Origin: Candidatus Chromulinivorax destructor
GTDB lineage: Bacteria; Babelota; Babeliae; Babelales; Chromulinivoraceae
Direction of reading: 5' to 3'
Assembly: GCF_003366055.1 (NCBI RefSeq)
Contig: NZ_CP025544.1
Coordinates: forward strand, 186,001 to 250,000
Length of the DNA stretch: 64,000 nt
In this document: positions 52,734 through 60,779 of the stretch, in pieces
Position numbering within the stretch: the stretch's first letter is position 1
Layout: every line of letters begins with the position of its first letter
Program-made: the position numbers and the translations under genes
The notes under the pieces: model-generated
Seen by the model: the letters and a program-made list of their open reading frames with translations, nothing else
Database searches by the model: none
Told to the model about the DNA's origin: nothing

Positions 52734-52912
52734 AAAACGTCCTTTATAAATACTTATATTTTTAAGTATATCAGATTGCAAGCAAAGCAGAAATATCAAT
52801 TTAGTTTCGTATGAAAAATTATAGATAAAATGCATAAAAATTTGCTCAAAAACATAATGCATAGTAATTTTACAGTATAAAATGACTGAGTAAAATATAC
52901 CGTAAGGCATCT

Positions 52913-53446
52913 ATGAAAACTATACAAACATCTCTTTTTATTTTAGTAGCTTGCATGCATATTTTAACTCATGCCATGCAATTACCTGCGCAAAAAAACG
53001 AACCAAAGTTCAATATTGTTACGGTGCAAAGCAAAGATCCTGGAATTGAATACGAAATATGGGAACTACCAAATAATGAATTTGACCAAGATACAATTAC
53101 ATTTATACAAAAAAAAATTGCTGAGCATCTTGTAACAACGGCTGTTGAAATTTACACAACCAATAATCAAATATACACATACAAAAACAAAATATCAGAA
53201 ATAGAATTTGTACTTGATAATCCACATGAGGCTTTAGCAGCAAATCGAGAATTTTTTGAACTTGATATTGAAGAACCTTGCCATGTTTACCGTGATGAAG
53301 CGTATCGAAATCGAAAAAATTACCACTCAACACCACAGCTTGCAAGCAATATAATAAGTGATCATCGAAAAATTATACCTTCTTGCAAACCTGCAAATCA
53401 ATCATGGGCATACTACCTGTTAAACGCTATGCTCAATTCTGATTAA
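52913..53446 (+). CDS. Secreted protein, function unknown
   Basis: 177 residues with a signal peptide (residues 6-20, then THAMQ). The mature chain is Asn/Glu/Tyr-rich, with a mixed alpha/beta appearance and one or two cysteines. No motif or family recognised. It is divergent from the GyrI-like gene (gap about 180 bases) and convergent with the gene at 53476, from which it is 29 bases away, with no clear terminator between. Confidence 0.55.
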   Translation: MKTIQTSLFILVACMHILTHAMQLPAQKNEPKFNIVTVQSKDPGIEYEIWELPNNEFDQDTITFIQKKIAEHLVTTAVEIYTTNNQIYTYKNKISEIEFVLDNPHEALAANREFFELDIEEPCHVYRDEAYRNRKNYHSTPQLASNIISDHRKIIPSCKPANQSWAYYLLNAMLNSD

Positions 53447-53475
53447 AAAAAGCCAATTTTCATAATCAAAATCTA

Positions 53476-54366
53476 TCAATTTTTTTTATACATTCTTTTA
53501 ATAATAATATCAAACGTATTTGGCTCTACGGACAATGGAGTTACTTGTGAACCACCATCAAGATACATCATTGATAAATCATATAACTCATGGACATGCT
53601 CAGGTTTTGATTGTGAGTAATCAACAGGCTTAAGTTGGTTGACTTCTACCGCATAAAATTGATGGGCATCATCTTGATTTTTTTCATCTTTACGTGCAAT
53701 AGCACGCACACCTTGCCCAAAAACATGCTCTAAATTATAACGATTTTTCTCAATATCACCTTTTTGACGAAAAGCGACAAGAGGCAATGGTTTATGAACC
53801 ATGGTATAATTGAGTGGATAATTTTGCGCTGGAATATGAAATCCAATTGCTTGCATCGTCAAAGGATTATAATTATTTGGCCGTAATTTAAAATTTTCAG
53901 GAAGATTTTCCTTCATACTTACTTTTGGAATTCGTAAATTTTCAACACGACTCTTGGTGTGTGCCGGAATTATTAATGAATTTCTATAGACTTCTTGATC
54001 TTTTGCACACCCATACTCTTGCATACATTCTGTTTGATCTTTTAATGATGCATTCTTATCTTCTGATACATATGATTTCATAGATTTTATAGTATCTTGT
54101 TTTCCCCTGCACCCGTCCATACATTCTGTTTGACTTGTTTTTAAACAATACTTTGCAATCGACGCTGCTTGATCTTTTACTGGGGCAACTGCAATATACT
54201 CAGTTGCAAAAAATGGTGATGAAATAATCAATGGCATATCAGTGTTGTTGGCTATTTCTACAATATATGAGGCTGGCTCTTCTGCAAAACTAACTTGGCA
54301 CAACAAAAATGACTGTTGCAGCATGATCGATAGTAAACAACCAAATACCATACTTATTTTTTTCAT
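53476..54366 (-). CDS. Secreted Cys-containing protein, function unknown
   Basis: 296 residues. Signal peptide at residues 5-28. The mature N-terminus YIVEIANNTDMPLIISS carries the N-x-T-x-x-P-x-I motif seen in the proteins at 198-641 and 33534-34223. A Cys-rich middle part has two similar phrases, SQTECMDGCRGKQDTIKSM and DQTECMQEYGCAKDQE (about residues 80-125), a likely internal duplication. The rest is Pro/Asn/His-rich. No family recognised. Same strand as 54472-55926, about 105 bases downstream of it. Confidence 0.6.
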   Translation of the reverse strand: MKKISMVFGCLLSIMLQQSFLLCQVSFAEEPASYIVEIANNTDMPLIISSPFFATEYIAVAPVKDQAASIAKYCLKTSQTECMDGCRGKQDTIKSMKSYVSEDKNASLKDQTECMQEYGCAKDQEVYRNSLIIPAHTKSRVENLRIPKVSMKENLPENFKLRPNNYNPLTMQAIGFHIPAQNYPLNYTMVHKPLPLVAFRQKGDIEKNRYNLEHVFGQGVRAIARKDEKNQDDAHQFYAVEVNQLKPVDYSQSKPEHVHELYDLSMMYLDGGSQVTPLSVEPNTFDIIIKRMYKKN

Positions 54367-54471
54367 AACAAACCTTTAATATTCTATAAATACAAACTAC
54401 TATTCAATCTGAATATAATTATAACAAGTAGCTCATCAAATAGGCAATAAATTACAGAGAATAATTACGCG

Positions 54472-55926
54472 TTAATTGTGATGATCAAAAATATTATTTA
54501 CAAATAATGATAATAATTTTTCTAGGTCAAACTTTTGCATATCTTGTAAATTAAGCTCTATCTTGTTATTTTTATGATATTTTTTAAAACGCTGCACACT
54601 CATTTTTTTAAGATATTTAAAAAGATCAGGAAGCATTTTTGTTTGACCTGTTTTTTTGCAATACAGCGCAATTTGTTCTAAACAGGCAACCACCTGTTTT
54701 TTCTTTTGGGCAATCATATCTGCAACTGATTGGACCCGAGCATCTATTACATTGTCGTTACCTGATCGAATTTGACGAGGTTTACAATTTTCAAAAAATT
54801 GTGCGCTACAAGCAACCATTGCATCTAAATCTTCAAGTAATGCTTCATATTCCGATGCATGGGTACATAACTTTGTCATACTTTTTTTATCAAGCCCTGC
54901 AAGACACACATCAAGATCATCTGCATAGCTTGTACCGCTATCTGATTCATCTTGCACACAAACACCTGTCACCATGAGACCAAGCATAATAACAAGCTTA
55001 TAATCGATTTTAAATTTTTTAACATCCTGAACAAGATCGTTGACATCATCAATTATTTTATGAGCAAAAGAATCTAAAAGCCTATACATCTGAGCTATTT
55101 GAAGTTTAATACTTGCAATCACAGAAGCTCGACAATTTGCTAATTCAAAAGTTAATCGTTTATCTAATTGCAACTCTTCATCTTCTGAAATATAAACAGG
55201 ATCAACAACAAACGTAAAATCTAACAACTTTTTATAAAGATCATCCGGCCAAGGTAACTCCTGTAAAGCTTGTTGTTGAATCATGAAATTTTCTACAACT
55301 GTTAACCAATTGGACATTTCTTTTTCATAAACAGCACGCTCTAGCAAAGCACCTTGATGTGTCAGGACTGATGGAAATTTTCTTTCAAGATTTTTTGGGT
55401 TTCTCCAATTTTTATAATAGTCATCACCTTCATAGACAACAACTCCAAAAATTTTTTCTCTCATCTGCTCAAGTGTCCATGCAGGACTGAGTATCTTCAT
55501 TTTTGCTAATCGATCAATAACCAGTATAGTCACAACAGTTGTAACAACGGCTACAACACCGACAGGATTTGCGATTGTCATGACTACAGTCGAGCCAGGA
55601 ACATGCGGTATATTCTCAACTGTTACGTCTTTATATTCTTTATCATCAGATTCTTTCTGGAGGTATTCAGGAGTTTTGCATTGATGAGATACCTCAGTTG
55701 AACTTTGTATTTCATCAAACGATTCTTGTGCTTGCAACATACATTCGTTTGGGTAAACATCGTTATGACCCAAACCTAATTCATTATGAAGTGAACTTTC
55801 TGTTAGATTGATATTTTTTATAGCATCGAATAATGATTCTAAATCATGATCATTATGACTCACCACGGTTGTTTGGAAAAAAATACAGATTATAACAGCA
55901 GAGAAATATAAATAATTTTTTTGCAC
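54472..55926 (-). CDS. Exported membrane protein, function unknown
   Basis: 484 residues. Signal peptide or anchor (residues 6-20); a strong transmembrane helix at about 118-140 (VVMTIANPVGVVAVVTTVVTILVI); a long helical C-terminal domain with scattered cysteines (about ten in residues 280-440). It could present a large helical domain on one side of the membrane. No family recognised. Starts from the ATG at 55926. Confidence 0.55.
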   Translation of the reverse strand: MQKNYLYFSAVIICIFFQTTVVSHNDHDLESLFDAIKNINLTESSLHNELGLGHNDVYPNECMLQAQESFDEIQSSTEVSHQCKTPEYLQKESDDKEYKDVTVENIPHVPGSTVVMTIANPVGVVAVVTTVVTILVIDRLAKMKILSPAWTLEQMREKIFGVVVYEGDDYYKNWRNPKNLERKFPSVLTHQGALLERAVYEKEMSNWLTVVENFMIQQQALQELPWPDDLYKKLLDFTFVVDPVYISEDEELQLDKRLTFELANCRASVIASIKLQIAQMYRLLDSFAHKIIDDVNDLVQDVKKFKIDYKLVIMLGLMVTGVCVQDESDSGTSYADDLDVCLAGLDKKSMTKLCTHASEYEALLEDLDAMVACSAQFFENCKPRQIRSGNDNVIDARVQSVADMIAQKKKQVVACLEQIALYCKKTGQTKMLPDLFKYLKKMSVQRFKKYHKNNKIELNLQDMQKFDLEKLLSLFVNNIFDHHN

Positions 55927-55982
55927 ACAGCGCCCTATCTTACGATCAATTAAAAATTACGAGTTTATCTTTGCTTGATGTA

Positions 55983-56020
55983 CAAAAACGTAGGTCTGCA
56001 TAACAAACCTACGTTTTTTT
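55983..56020 (-). terminator. Terminator of the alpha/beta hydrolase gene
   Basis: AAAAACGTAGGT / ACCTACGTTTTTT arms with an 11-base loop, 14 bases after the stop at 56035. The arm resembles the AAAAACGTAGG / CCTACG pair of the dispersed elements. Confidence 0.7.
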
Positions 56021-56034
56021 ACCATACTATCTAT

Positions 56035-57198
56035 TTATGAAATTCTATGCGCAATCCAATTACCAATAAGATCTAAAAATGCTGGCGCAATGACGACATC
56101 AGTTTTGCCATATTCATCTAATGAACCTTTTGAACATGGCTGCAACCAATGATTGACAGAAGGCATTTCGATGAGTGAAACGTCCTGATTACCACCCTGT
56201 AAAAGTGATAATGCAAAAATAGGCAATGCAACTTGCGCTGCAACAATAAAGTCTAATGAGCCATTAACAGCCAAAAATGGTTGTTTAATTTTTTTAAACA
56301 TTGCAACAGAATCGTATGCGATTAAAAAGCGAACCCACGAAGAGTTATATATATGCATCATAAATTCACTATTTAATCTACTGATACAATACACAGGAGC
56401 TTGAGGTGTCCCACCTTCATGACCACTCTCAAAAGCTAAAGCTTCTGCTTGCAGGTTCTGCTCAGGAGTCAAATGAGCAAAATGCTCATCAACCGCTTGT
56501 CGAATTTTTTTCGCTGCAACTTGTGTATCTTTTTCTTGATCGACAATCGTCAAAATTTTTGTTCGTATTAAGGCATCAAGATCTACTATCTCTTGCGATC
56601 CACCATCTGCACGTACTTGCAATGCTGCTTGACCAACAATATCCTCAATTTTTGTTGAAGCAGCACCTGCCATAGAAATAACATACGCTACTTGTGGGCA
56701 TTGTGATGCTATCATGCTGACAATTAAGCCACCTTCACTATGTCCAAGCAGTCCAATCTTGCTTGAATCAATATCGCTACGTGATTGTAAATAGGCGAAA
56801 GCTGCTTGTGCATCAGATGCAAAATCAGCTGTTGTAAGCGTTGTATCAAAAACACCTTGAGATTGACCAACTCCACGTTTATCATAACGAAGTACTGCAA
56901 TCCCTTGATGACTTAAATAATCTGAAATAGCATAAAATAGTTTATGCCCGTTTGACGTGCAATCACGATCGTGCTTACCTGTTCCTGCAACTAATATCAG
57001 CGCTGGTGTCGGTCGATGACAGTTTGGTAATGTTAACGTTCCTGACAATGTTAAACCAGTTGCTGGATTAGTATAAGAAACATCATGCGATTGATAGGTA
57101 AAATAGTTACATGACAACTTTTCATCATGGCTAAAATGCCACAAAGATCCTAATCCAAAGAGCATTGCCACAAACATAATAGAAAAAATAATCTTCAT
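56035..57198 (-). CDS. Exported alpha/beta hydrolase
   Basis: 387 residues. N-terminal membrane anchor or signal (residues 2-19), then an alpha/beta-hydrolase domain: oxyanion region ILVAGTGKHDRD (about 70), VLRYDKRGVGQSQG (about 110), nucleophile elbow GHSEGG (about 155), acid candidate in NGSLDFIV (about 320) and His in VNHWLQP (about 350). This arrangement matches the large dienelactone-hydrolase/peptidase-S9-like group often exported by bacteria. Substrate unknown. AAGGGA 8 bases before the ATG at 57198 fixes the start; the frame is open 25 codons further up. Confidence 0.8.
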   Translation of the reverse strand: MKIIFSIMFVAMLFGLGSLWHFSHDEKLSCNYFTYQSHDVSYTNPATGLTLSGTLTLPNCHRPTPALILVAGTGKHDRDCTSNGHKLFYAISDYLSHQGIAVLRYDKRGVGQSQGVFDTTLTTADFASDAQAAFAYLQSRSDIDSSKIGLLGHSEGGLIVSMIASQCPQVAYVISMAGAASTKIEDIVGQAALQVRADGGSQEIVDLDALIRTKILTIVDQEKDTQVAAKKIRQAVDEHFAHLTPEQNLQAEALAFESGHEGGTPQAPVYCISRLNSEFMMHIYNSSWVRFLIAYDSVAMFKKIKQPFLAVNGSLDFIVAAQVALPIFALSLLQGGNQDVSLIEMPSVNHWLQPCSKGSLDEYGKTDVVIAPAFLDLIGNWIAHRIS

Positions 57199-57350
57199 TT
57201 TTGTATCCCTTTTTACATTAACCCCTCTAATTTTTATAGATTGATAATAAAAATGATTTGAAATGAAGATCAACAGTTTGTGATAGAAAGTAAATTAATC
57301 ATGCTCAAGAATATACCTATAATTTGCTACTCAAAAATATCAGATTTTAT

Positions 57351-57565
57351 TAGGTTCTGTTGAGCTTTGTAATTAACCTTTAAATTACTTACCATAAGCC
57401 TACGCTTGCGCTTTTGCGACCGTGGTGGCGGCGGCCACTATCCGCTTTTTTATAAAACTTTAGCGATTCACCCCCGCCGAGGTCTCGTTTTCCAGAGTTT
57501 TTGTAAAAAACGTAGGATGTTTTTGTTATTGTTTTTTATTTATTTTAAAAACTCAACGGAACCTA
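57351..57565 (+). repeat. Dispersed element family B, full length
   Basis: 215 bp, termini TA-GGTTCTGTTGAG and CTCAACGGAACC-TA, nearly identical to the copy at 11321-11535 over its whole length. Hairpin GTGGC-GGCG-GCCAC. Its right TA is also the left TA of the family A copy that follows, so two different elements lie head to tail. Confidence 0.88.
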
Positions 57566-57705
57566 GGCTGTGTGAACCAAATTTACATCTGCACAAAAAC
57601 CTACGATATCGCTTCGCTCATCTCCGGAAACAGTCGCAGCGGCGACCACGTTACGCTTTTTTTATGTAAAGAAATATTGCATGAGGCCCACCGGCCAGTA
57701 AATTT
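57564..57705 (+). repeat. Dispersed element family A, right end missing
   Basis: TA-GGCTGTGTGAACCAAATTT, CCTACGATATCGCTTCGCTC, ATCTCCGGAAACA, a changed hairpin region (GTCGC-AGCG-GCGAC, pairing in a shifted register) and GCATGAGGCCCACCGGCC. Homology stops at about AAATT, 15 bases before the ATG of the gene at 57719, so the gene's upstream region is element sequence. Confidence 0.87.
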
Positions 57706-57718
57706 AAGGATTAGAAGT

Positions 57719-58180
57719 ATGAAAGAGCTTATTATAATGAATAAACTTAAAGAATATAGTATGTATCAATTTTTAAGAGTACATGATTATGTCTTTGCAC
57801 CCTTTAGGCATATATTAAGCAATGATTTTAGATCAAATGAATTAATTAATTGGTTTTTTAATGAAAAAAGAACAATTACAGGGAATGAATATGTAGATAT
57901 CCACAAAGAAAATAATAAAATAGTTTTTTATGATATTTCAGATTCAATGTGTGAAGAATATAGTGAACCCGATTTAAACCCTGATTTGCGCTTTGAAATG
58001 AGCCGCGAAAATTTTATAGACCTGCTGTATCATTGGGAAGAGCTACGAGTCAGCCTGCCTGATACTATTTTAATTGTTATTCATGAAGATAATTATGTAA
58101 CGCTTGAAACTGATCCCGTTATTATCAAGCAATACCAAGATGCTGGTTATGCTTTTGATATTGACACGAAAGTGCAATAA
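57719..58180 (+). CDS. Cytoplasmic protein, function unknown
   Basis: 153 residues, no signal peptide or membrane span, acidic. Tyr/Phe/Asp/Asn-rich, with SDSMCEEYSEPDLNPDLRFEMSRENFIDLLYHWEELR in the middle; the style is that of small immunity or anti-toxin proteins, but I cannot name a family. The open frame continues upstream through the dispersed element, but AAGGA about 8 bases before the ATG at 57719 marks a real start; a second ATG is at 57737. It is the only gene whose leader is formed by an element. Confidence 0.55.
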   Translation: MKELIIMNKLKEYSMYQFLRVHDYVFAPFRHILSNDFRSNELINWFFNEKRTITGNEYVDIHKENNKIVFYDISDSMCEEYSEPDLNPDLRFEMSRENFIDLLYHWEELRVSLPDTILIVIHEDNYVTLETDPVIIKQYQDAGYAFDIDTKVQ

Positions 58181-58186
58181 GAAAAA

Positions 58187-58224
58187 AGCGTAGGTCCTTT
58201 ATATTTATAATTAAGGACCTATTT
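58187..58224. terminator. Bidirectional terminator between convergent genes
   Basis: AGGTCCTT / AAGGACCT stem flanked by A- and T-runs, between genes ending at 58180 and 58227. Confidence 0.7.
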
Positions 58225-58226
58225 TT

Positions 58227-58928
58227 TTACATTTTTATAAATTGAGAAATCAAAGGACAGCTATCGATAAGACTTATTCCATTGCAATGCTCAATAATTT
58301 GCCCATTTTTCATGTAATAGACACGATCAAATACTTTGCCAATAAAGCTCATATCCTGGCTTGATAGACCAATCGTCAAGCCTTGAGCTGCTAATTTTTT
58401 GAGTATGTTTACCAAAATATCAGTGTTAACCGGATCAAGTGAGGCAGTCGGTTCATCAAGTAGCAACACACGTGGTTGCAAACACAATGCTCGCGCAATG
58501 GCAATTCGCTGTTTTTGTCCGCCAGAAAGTTGCGATGGATACTGATTAACACTCGCTATCATCTCTAAATCGGTTAAAACTTTTTTTACTCGAGCTGCAG
58601 CTTGTTCGTACGCAACACCATGCACGAGCAATGGGTCAATACAATTTTGAAAAACAGAGAGATGTTGGAATAGATTAAAATCTTGAAATACATAACCAAT
58701 TTCTTCTGAGCGTTGTACCGGCGATAAACTTGCCAACTGATGTTTATTGACAATAATTGAACCTTGTGTAACTGGAATAAGACCAATTAAAGATTTTAAT
58801 AATGTTGTTTTTCCTGCGCCGCTTTGCCCAATAAAAGCAGTAATATGACCTGCTAATAAAAGACACGAAACTGAATCTAATATAACTTTATCATGAATTG
58901 TAATGGTCAATGTATTAATAGTTACCAC
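58227..58928 (-). CDS. Amino-acid ABC transporter ATP-binding protein
   Basis: 233 residues. Walker A GQSGAGKTTL (about 33), Q-loop YVFQDFNLFQ, signature LSGGQKQRIAIARAL (about 134) and Walker B VLLLDEPTASLD (about 157) put it in the polar-amino-acid (GlnQ/HisP-like) class. It starts at a GTG (58926-58928) with AAAGGA just upstream; this overlaps the end of the permease gene by 14 bases, so translation is coupled. Last gene of the importer operon. Confidence 0.93.
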   Translation of the reverse strand: MVTINTLTITIHDKVILDSVSCLLLAGHITAFIGQSGAGKTTLLKSLIGLIPVTQGSIIVNKHQLASLSPVQRSEEIGYVFQDFNLFQHLSVFQNCIDPLLVHGVAYEQAAARVKKVLTDLEMIASVNQYPSQLSGGQKQRIAIARALCLQPRVLLLDEPTASLDPVNTDILVNILKKLAAQGLTIGLSSQDMSFIGKVFDRVYYMKNGQIIEHCNGISLIDSCPLISQFIKM

Positions 58929-59568
58929 GTTGTCCTTTCGCTTCTGTCATAATAATAATCGATTGTAGTACCGCTGAAAACACCAGGTAAATGCATGCAA
59001 TCATTAAATAGACTGGAATTGGATTTAATTCACGAGAGATAATATTCATTCCTGTTCGTGTAAGCTCAGTAATACCAATTGAAGCAAGCAATGATGTACT
59101 TTTTAATAACTGTTCAAACTCTCCAAGTAGCGTTGGTAAAATATTTTTAAAAGTCTGAGGCAAAATAATGCGAAACAATGTTGCTTTCATGGGATAGCCC
59201 AAAACAAAACAGGCATCCCACTGACCACGAGGAATACTATTAATTCCTGAGCGAACAATTTCAGTCACGTACCCACTGGAACAAAAAGCTAATGCGCCTA
59301 CTGCTGCTATAAAACCTGGAATATTAATTCCAAAAGCTGCAGGAAACACAAAATATGCGATTAATATTTGCACATACGCAGGAATTCCTTTTGCTATAAA
59401 CGTATAAACTCGAACAGCTGTGCTAAATGAATCTGATGCAAGATGGCGACAACTCAAAATGCCAAGCGTTGTGCCAATGACAAAACTACATAGTCCTGCA
59501 ACAAGCCATGCTGCAAGTGTCATCAAAGTTCCTTGCACGATAAGTGGTGCGTATGATAGTAAGTTCAT
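58915..59568 (-). CDS. Amino-acid ABC transporter permease
   Basis: 217 residues, five or so spans. The HisM/GlnP-type motif is seen at SGINSIPRGQWDACFVLGYPMKATLFRIILPQTFKNILP (about 112-150), the ATPase-contact EAA loop. Its ATG overlaps the TGA of the substrate-binding protein gene (ATGA at 59565-59568), a sign of tight coupling. Only one permease gene, so a homodimer is expected. Confidence 0.92.
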   Translation of the reverse strand: MNLLSYAPLIVQGTLMTLAAWLVAGLCSFVIGTTLGILSCRHLASDSFSTAVRVYTFIAKGIPAYVQILIAYFVFPAAFGINIPGFIAAVGALAFCSSGYVTEIVRSGINSIPRGQWDACFVLGYPMKATLFRIILPQTFKNILPTLLGEFEQLLKSTSLLASIGITELTRTGMNIISRELNPIPVYLMIACIYLVFSAVLQSIIIMTEAKGQRGNY

Positions 59569-60341
59569 GATGGTACATCCCATTTTTTTTCAAGTTGTTC
59601 AATGATTCCTGCTGTTTGTAATGCAGTTACTGCATCTTGAATTTCTTGAATGCATGATGTATTATTCTTTTTGACCACAAGACCAATCCCTTGCGGCTTG
59701 TCTTCTTCCCGTAAAGGAACGTTTAAAATTTGAATTTCTGCATATTTATTTTTAAATTTTTTTGCAATTGCTGGTTCAACCAATGCTGCTGCTGCTTTAT
59801 TGTATTGAATGTTGAGCAGGGCATCATCAACTTTTTCAGTTGATAGCTTGGTAATAGTTGGGTAATTATCCAAAATTGCATCTTGTGCTGATGTTGGCTC
59901 GACACAAATTGTTTTGCCACTCATATCATCAAGCGTTGTAATACCTGCTGGAATTTCTTTCCAAAATATTAAAGGATAAGCATCAGTCACTGCTCCTTGG
60001 TAATGAATCATTGCTACTTTTTCAAGTCGTTCATGTGTAATAGACAACCCCCATGCAATAATATCAATTTTGCCTTGCTCAAGCGCCATAAACAGTGAGG
60101 TCATGCTACCAAGATCTTTGAGTACAAGTTTTTTGCCAAGCTGATCTGCAAGAGCATGAGCAACGTCGATATCAAAACCTTCATACTGCCCTGCTTGATT
60201 AACACTGACAAAAGGAGCATACCCGCAAGCTATCCCAACAATAAGATCGTCGTTATTGAATGATCTTTGCTGTGGTACATTAATATACAAAGCATAAGCT
60301 AGTATACAGGCTATCATGACAACTATATTTTTAATTTTCAT
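59565..60341 (-). CDS. Amino-acid ABC transporter substrate-binding protein
   Basis: 258 residues, solute-binding family 3. N-terminal hydrophobic signal or anchor (residues 5-18), then the typical opening LIVGIACGYAPFVSVN...YEGFDIDVAHALADQLGKK and DIIAWGLSITHERLEKV, later GKTICVEPTSAQDAIL. The family binds polar, basic or aromatic amino acids; specificity cannot be read. No lipobox, so it may be periplasmic or anchored by its signal helix. The start at 60341 follows the TrpR-like gene by 28 bases; the longer frame would overlap that gene. Confidence 0.92.
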   Translation of the reverse strand: MKIKNIVVMIACILAYALYINVPQQRSFNNDDLIVGIACGYAPFVSVNQAGQYEGFDIDVAHALADQLGKKLVLKDLGSMTSLFMALEQGKIDIIAWGLSITHERLEKVAMIHYQGAVTDAYPLIFWKEIPAGITTLDDMSGKTICVEPTSAQDAILDNYPTITKLSTEKVDDALLNIQYNKAAAALVEPAIAKKFKNKYAEIQILNVPLREEDKPQGIGLVVKKNNTSCIQEIQDAVTALQTAGIIEQLEKKWDVPS

Positions 60342-60369
60342 ACGATATATTTTCTTTATATTTTGCAGA

Positions 60370-60693
60370 CTATAATTTTTCTGATTGAGCACGCATACGC
60401 TCTAAAACTAACTCATACCCACCGTACGGCTCATTATGTAAGAATCGCGCAACTCTTCCAATTGTTGCAAGACTTGCTCCAATTTTACTGTTAATATCAC
60501 GATACGAAAGTTCTGTTGTGCTTAACAATTTACAAACACGCCACCGCTCAGAAAGTGCTTTAATCTCTTGCGGAGTGCACAAATCTTTTAAAAATCGATG
60601 CATCTCTTCTCTATTTTGTAACAATAAAAGTGCATCACACAAATCTGCTATTGCATGATCTTTTTGCAATTCATGAACGACATCAATCTTCAT
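60370..60693 (-). CDS. TrpR-like transcription regulator (YerC/YecD family)
   Basis: 107 residues, the YerC/YecD-type TrpR homologue: FLKDLCTPQEIKALSERWRVCKLL (residues 35-58) then the helix-turn-helix LSYRDINSKIGASLATIGRVARFL (about 62-85) and EPYGGYELVL. TrpR itself is a tryptophan-responsive repressor; whether YerC proteins bind tryptophan is not established to my knowledge. Here the promoter contains a trp-operator-like site, and an amino-acid ABC importer follows in the same operon, so control of amino-acid uptake, with autoregulation, is the likely job. AGGTAGCT precedes the ATG. Confidence 0.88.
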   Translation of the reverse strand: MKIDVVHELQKDHAIADLCDALLLLQNREEMHRFLKDLCTPQEIKALSERWRVCKLLSTTELSYRDINSKIGASLATIGRVARFLHNEPYGGYELVLERMRAQSEKL

Positions 60694-60702
60694 AGCTACC
60701 TA

Positions 60703-60774
60703 AAAATTATTGACGGTTAAAGATTTACTGTACTACCATGATAGCACAGCAGTTCTTTAACCGTCAATAATTTT
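60703..60774 (-). terminator. Long hairpin: terminator of 60780 gene and frame of the regulator promoter
   Basis: Perfect 20-base arms (60703-60722 and 60755-60774) enclosing 32 bases. On the minus strand the second arm ends in a T-run, 6 bases after the stop of the gene at 60780, so it can terminate that gene. The same sequence contains the promoter and operator of the TrpR-like gene. Confidence 0.7.
60728..60767 (-). promoter_or_regulatory. Promoter with overlapping trp-operator-like site
   Basis: On the minus strand: -35 TTGACG (60762-60767), 18-base spacer, -10 TATCAT (60738-60743). The -10 lies inside CTGTGCTA-N6-TAGTACAG (60728-60749), an inverted repeat with one mismatched pair. The half-sites and 6-base spacing match the E. 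coli trp operator pattern GTACTA-N6-TAGTAC at 11 of 12 half-site positions. A repressor bound here would block transcription of the regulator and importer genes. Confidence 0.65.
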
Positions 60775-60779
60775 AATAT

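Noticed and set aside
57406-57669. Open frame of 87 codons across the A/B element junction
   Set aside because: Translation of repeat DNA in one of its frames; not conserved between copies.
57572-57718. N-terminal extension of the gene at 57719 through the element
   Set aside because: The element happens to be open in this frame, but a ribosome binding site marks the ATG at 57719 and the extension has no protein-like features.
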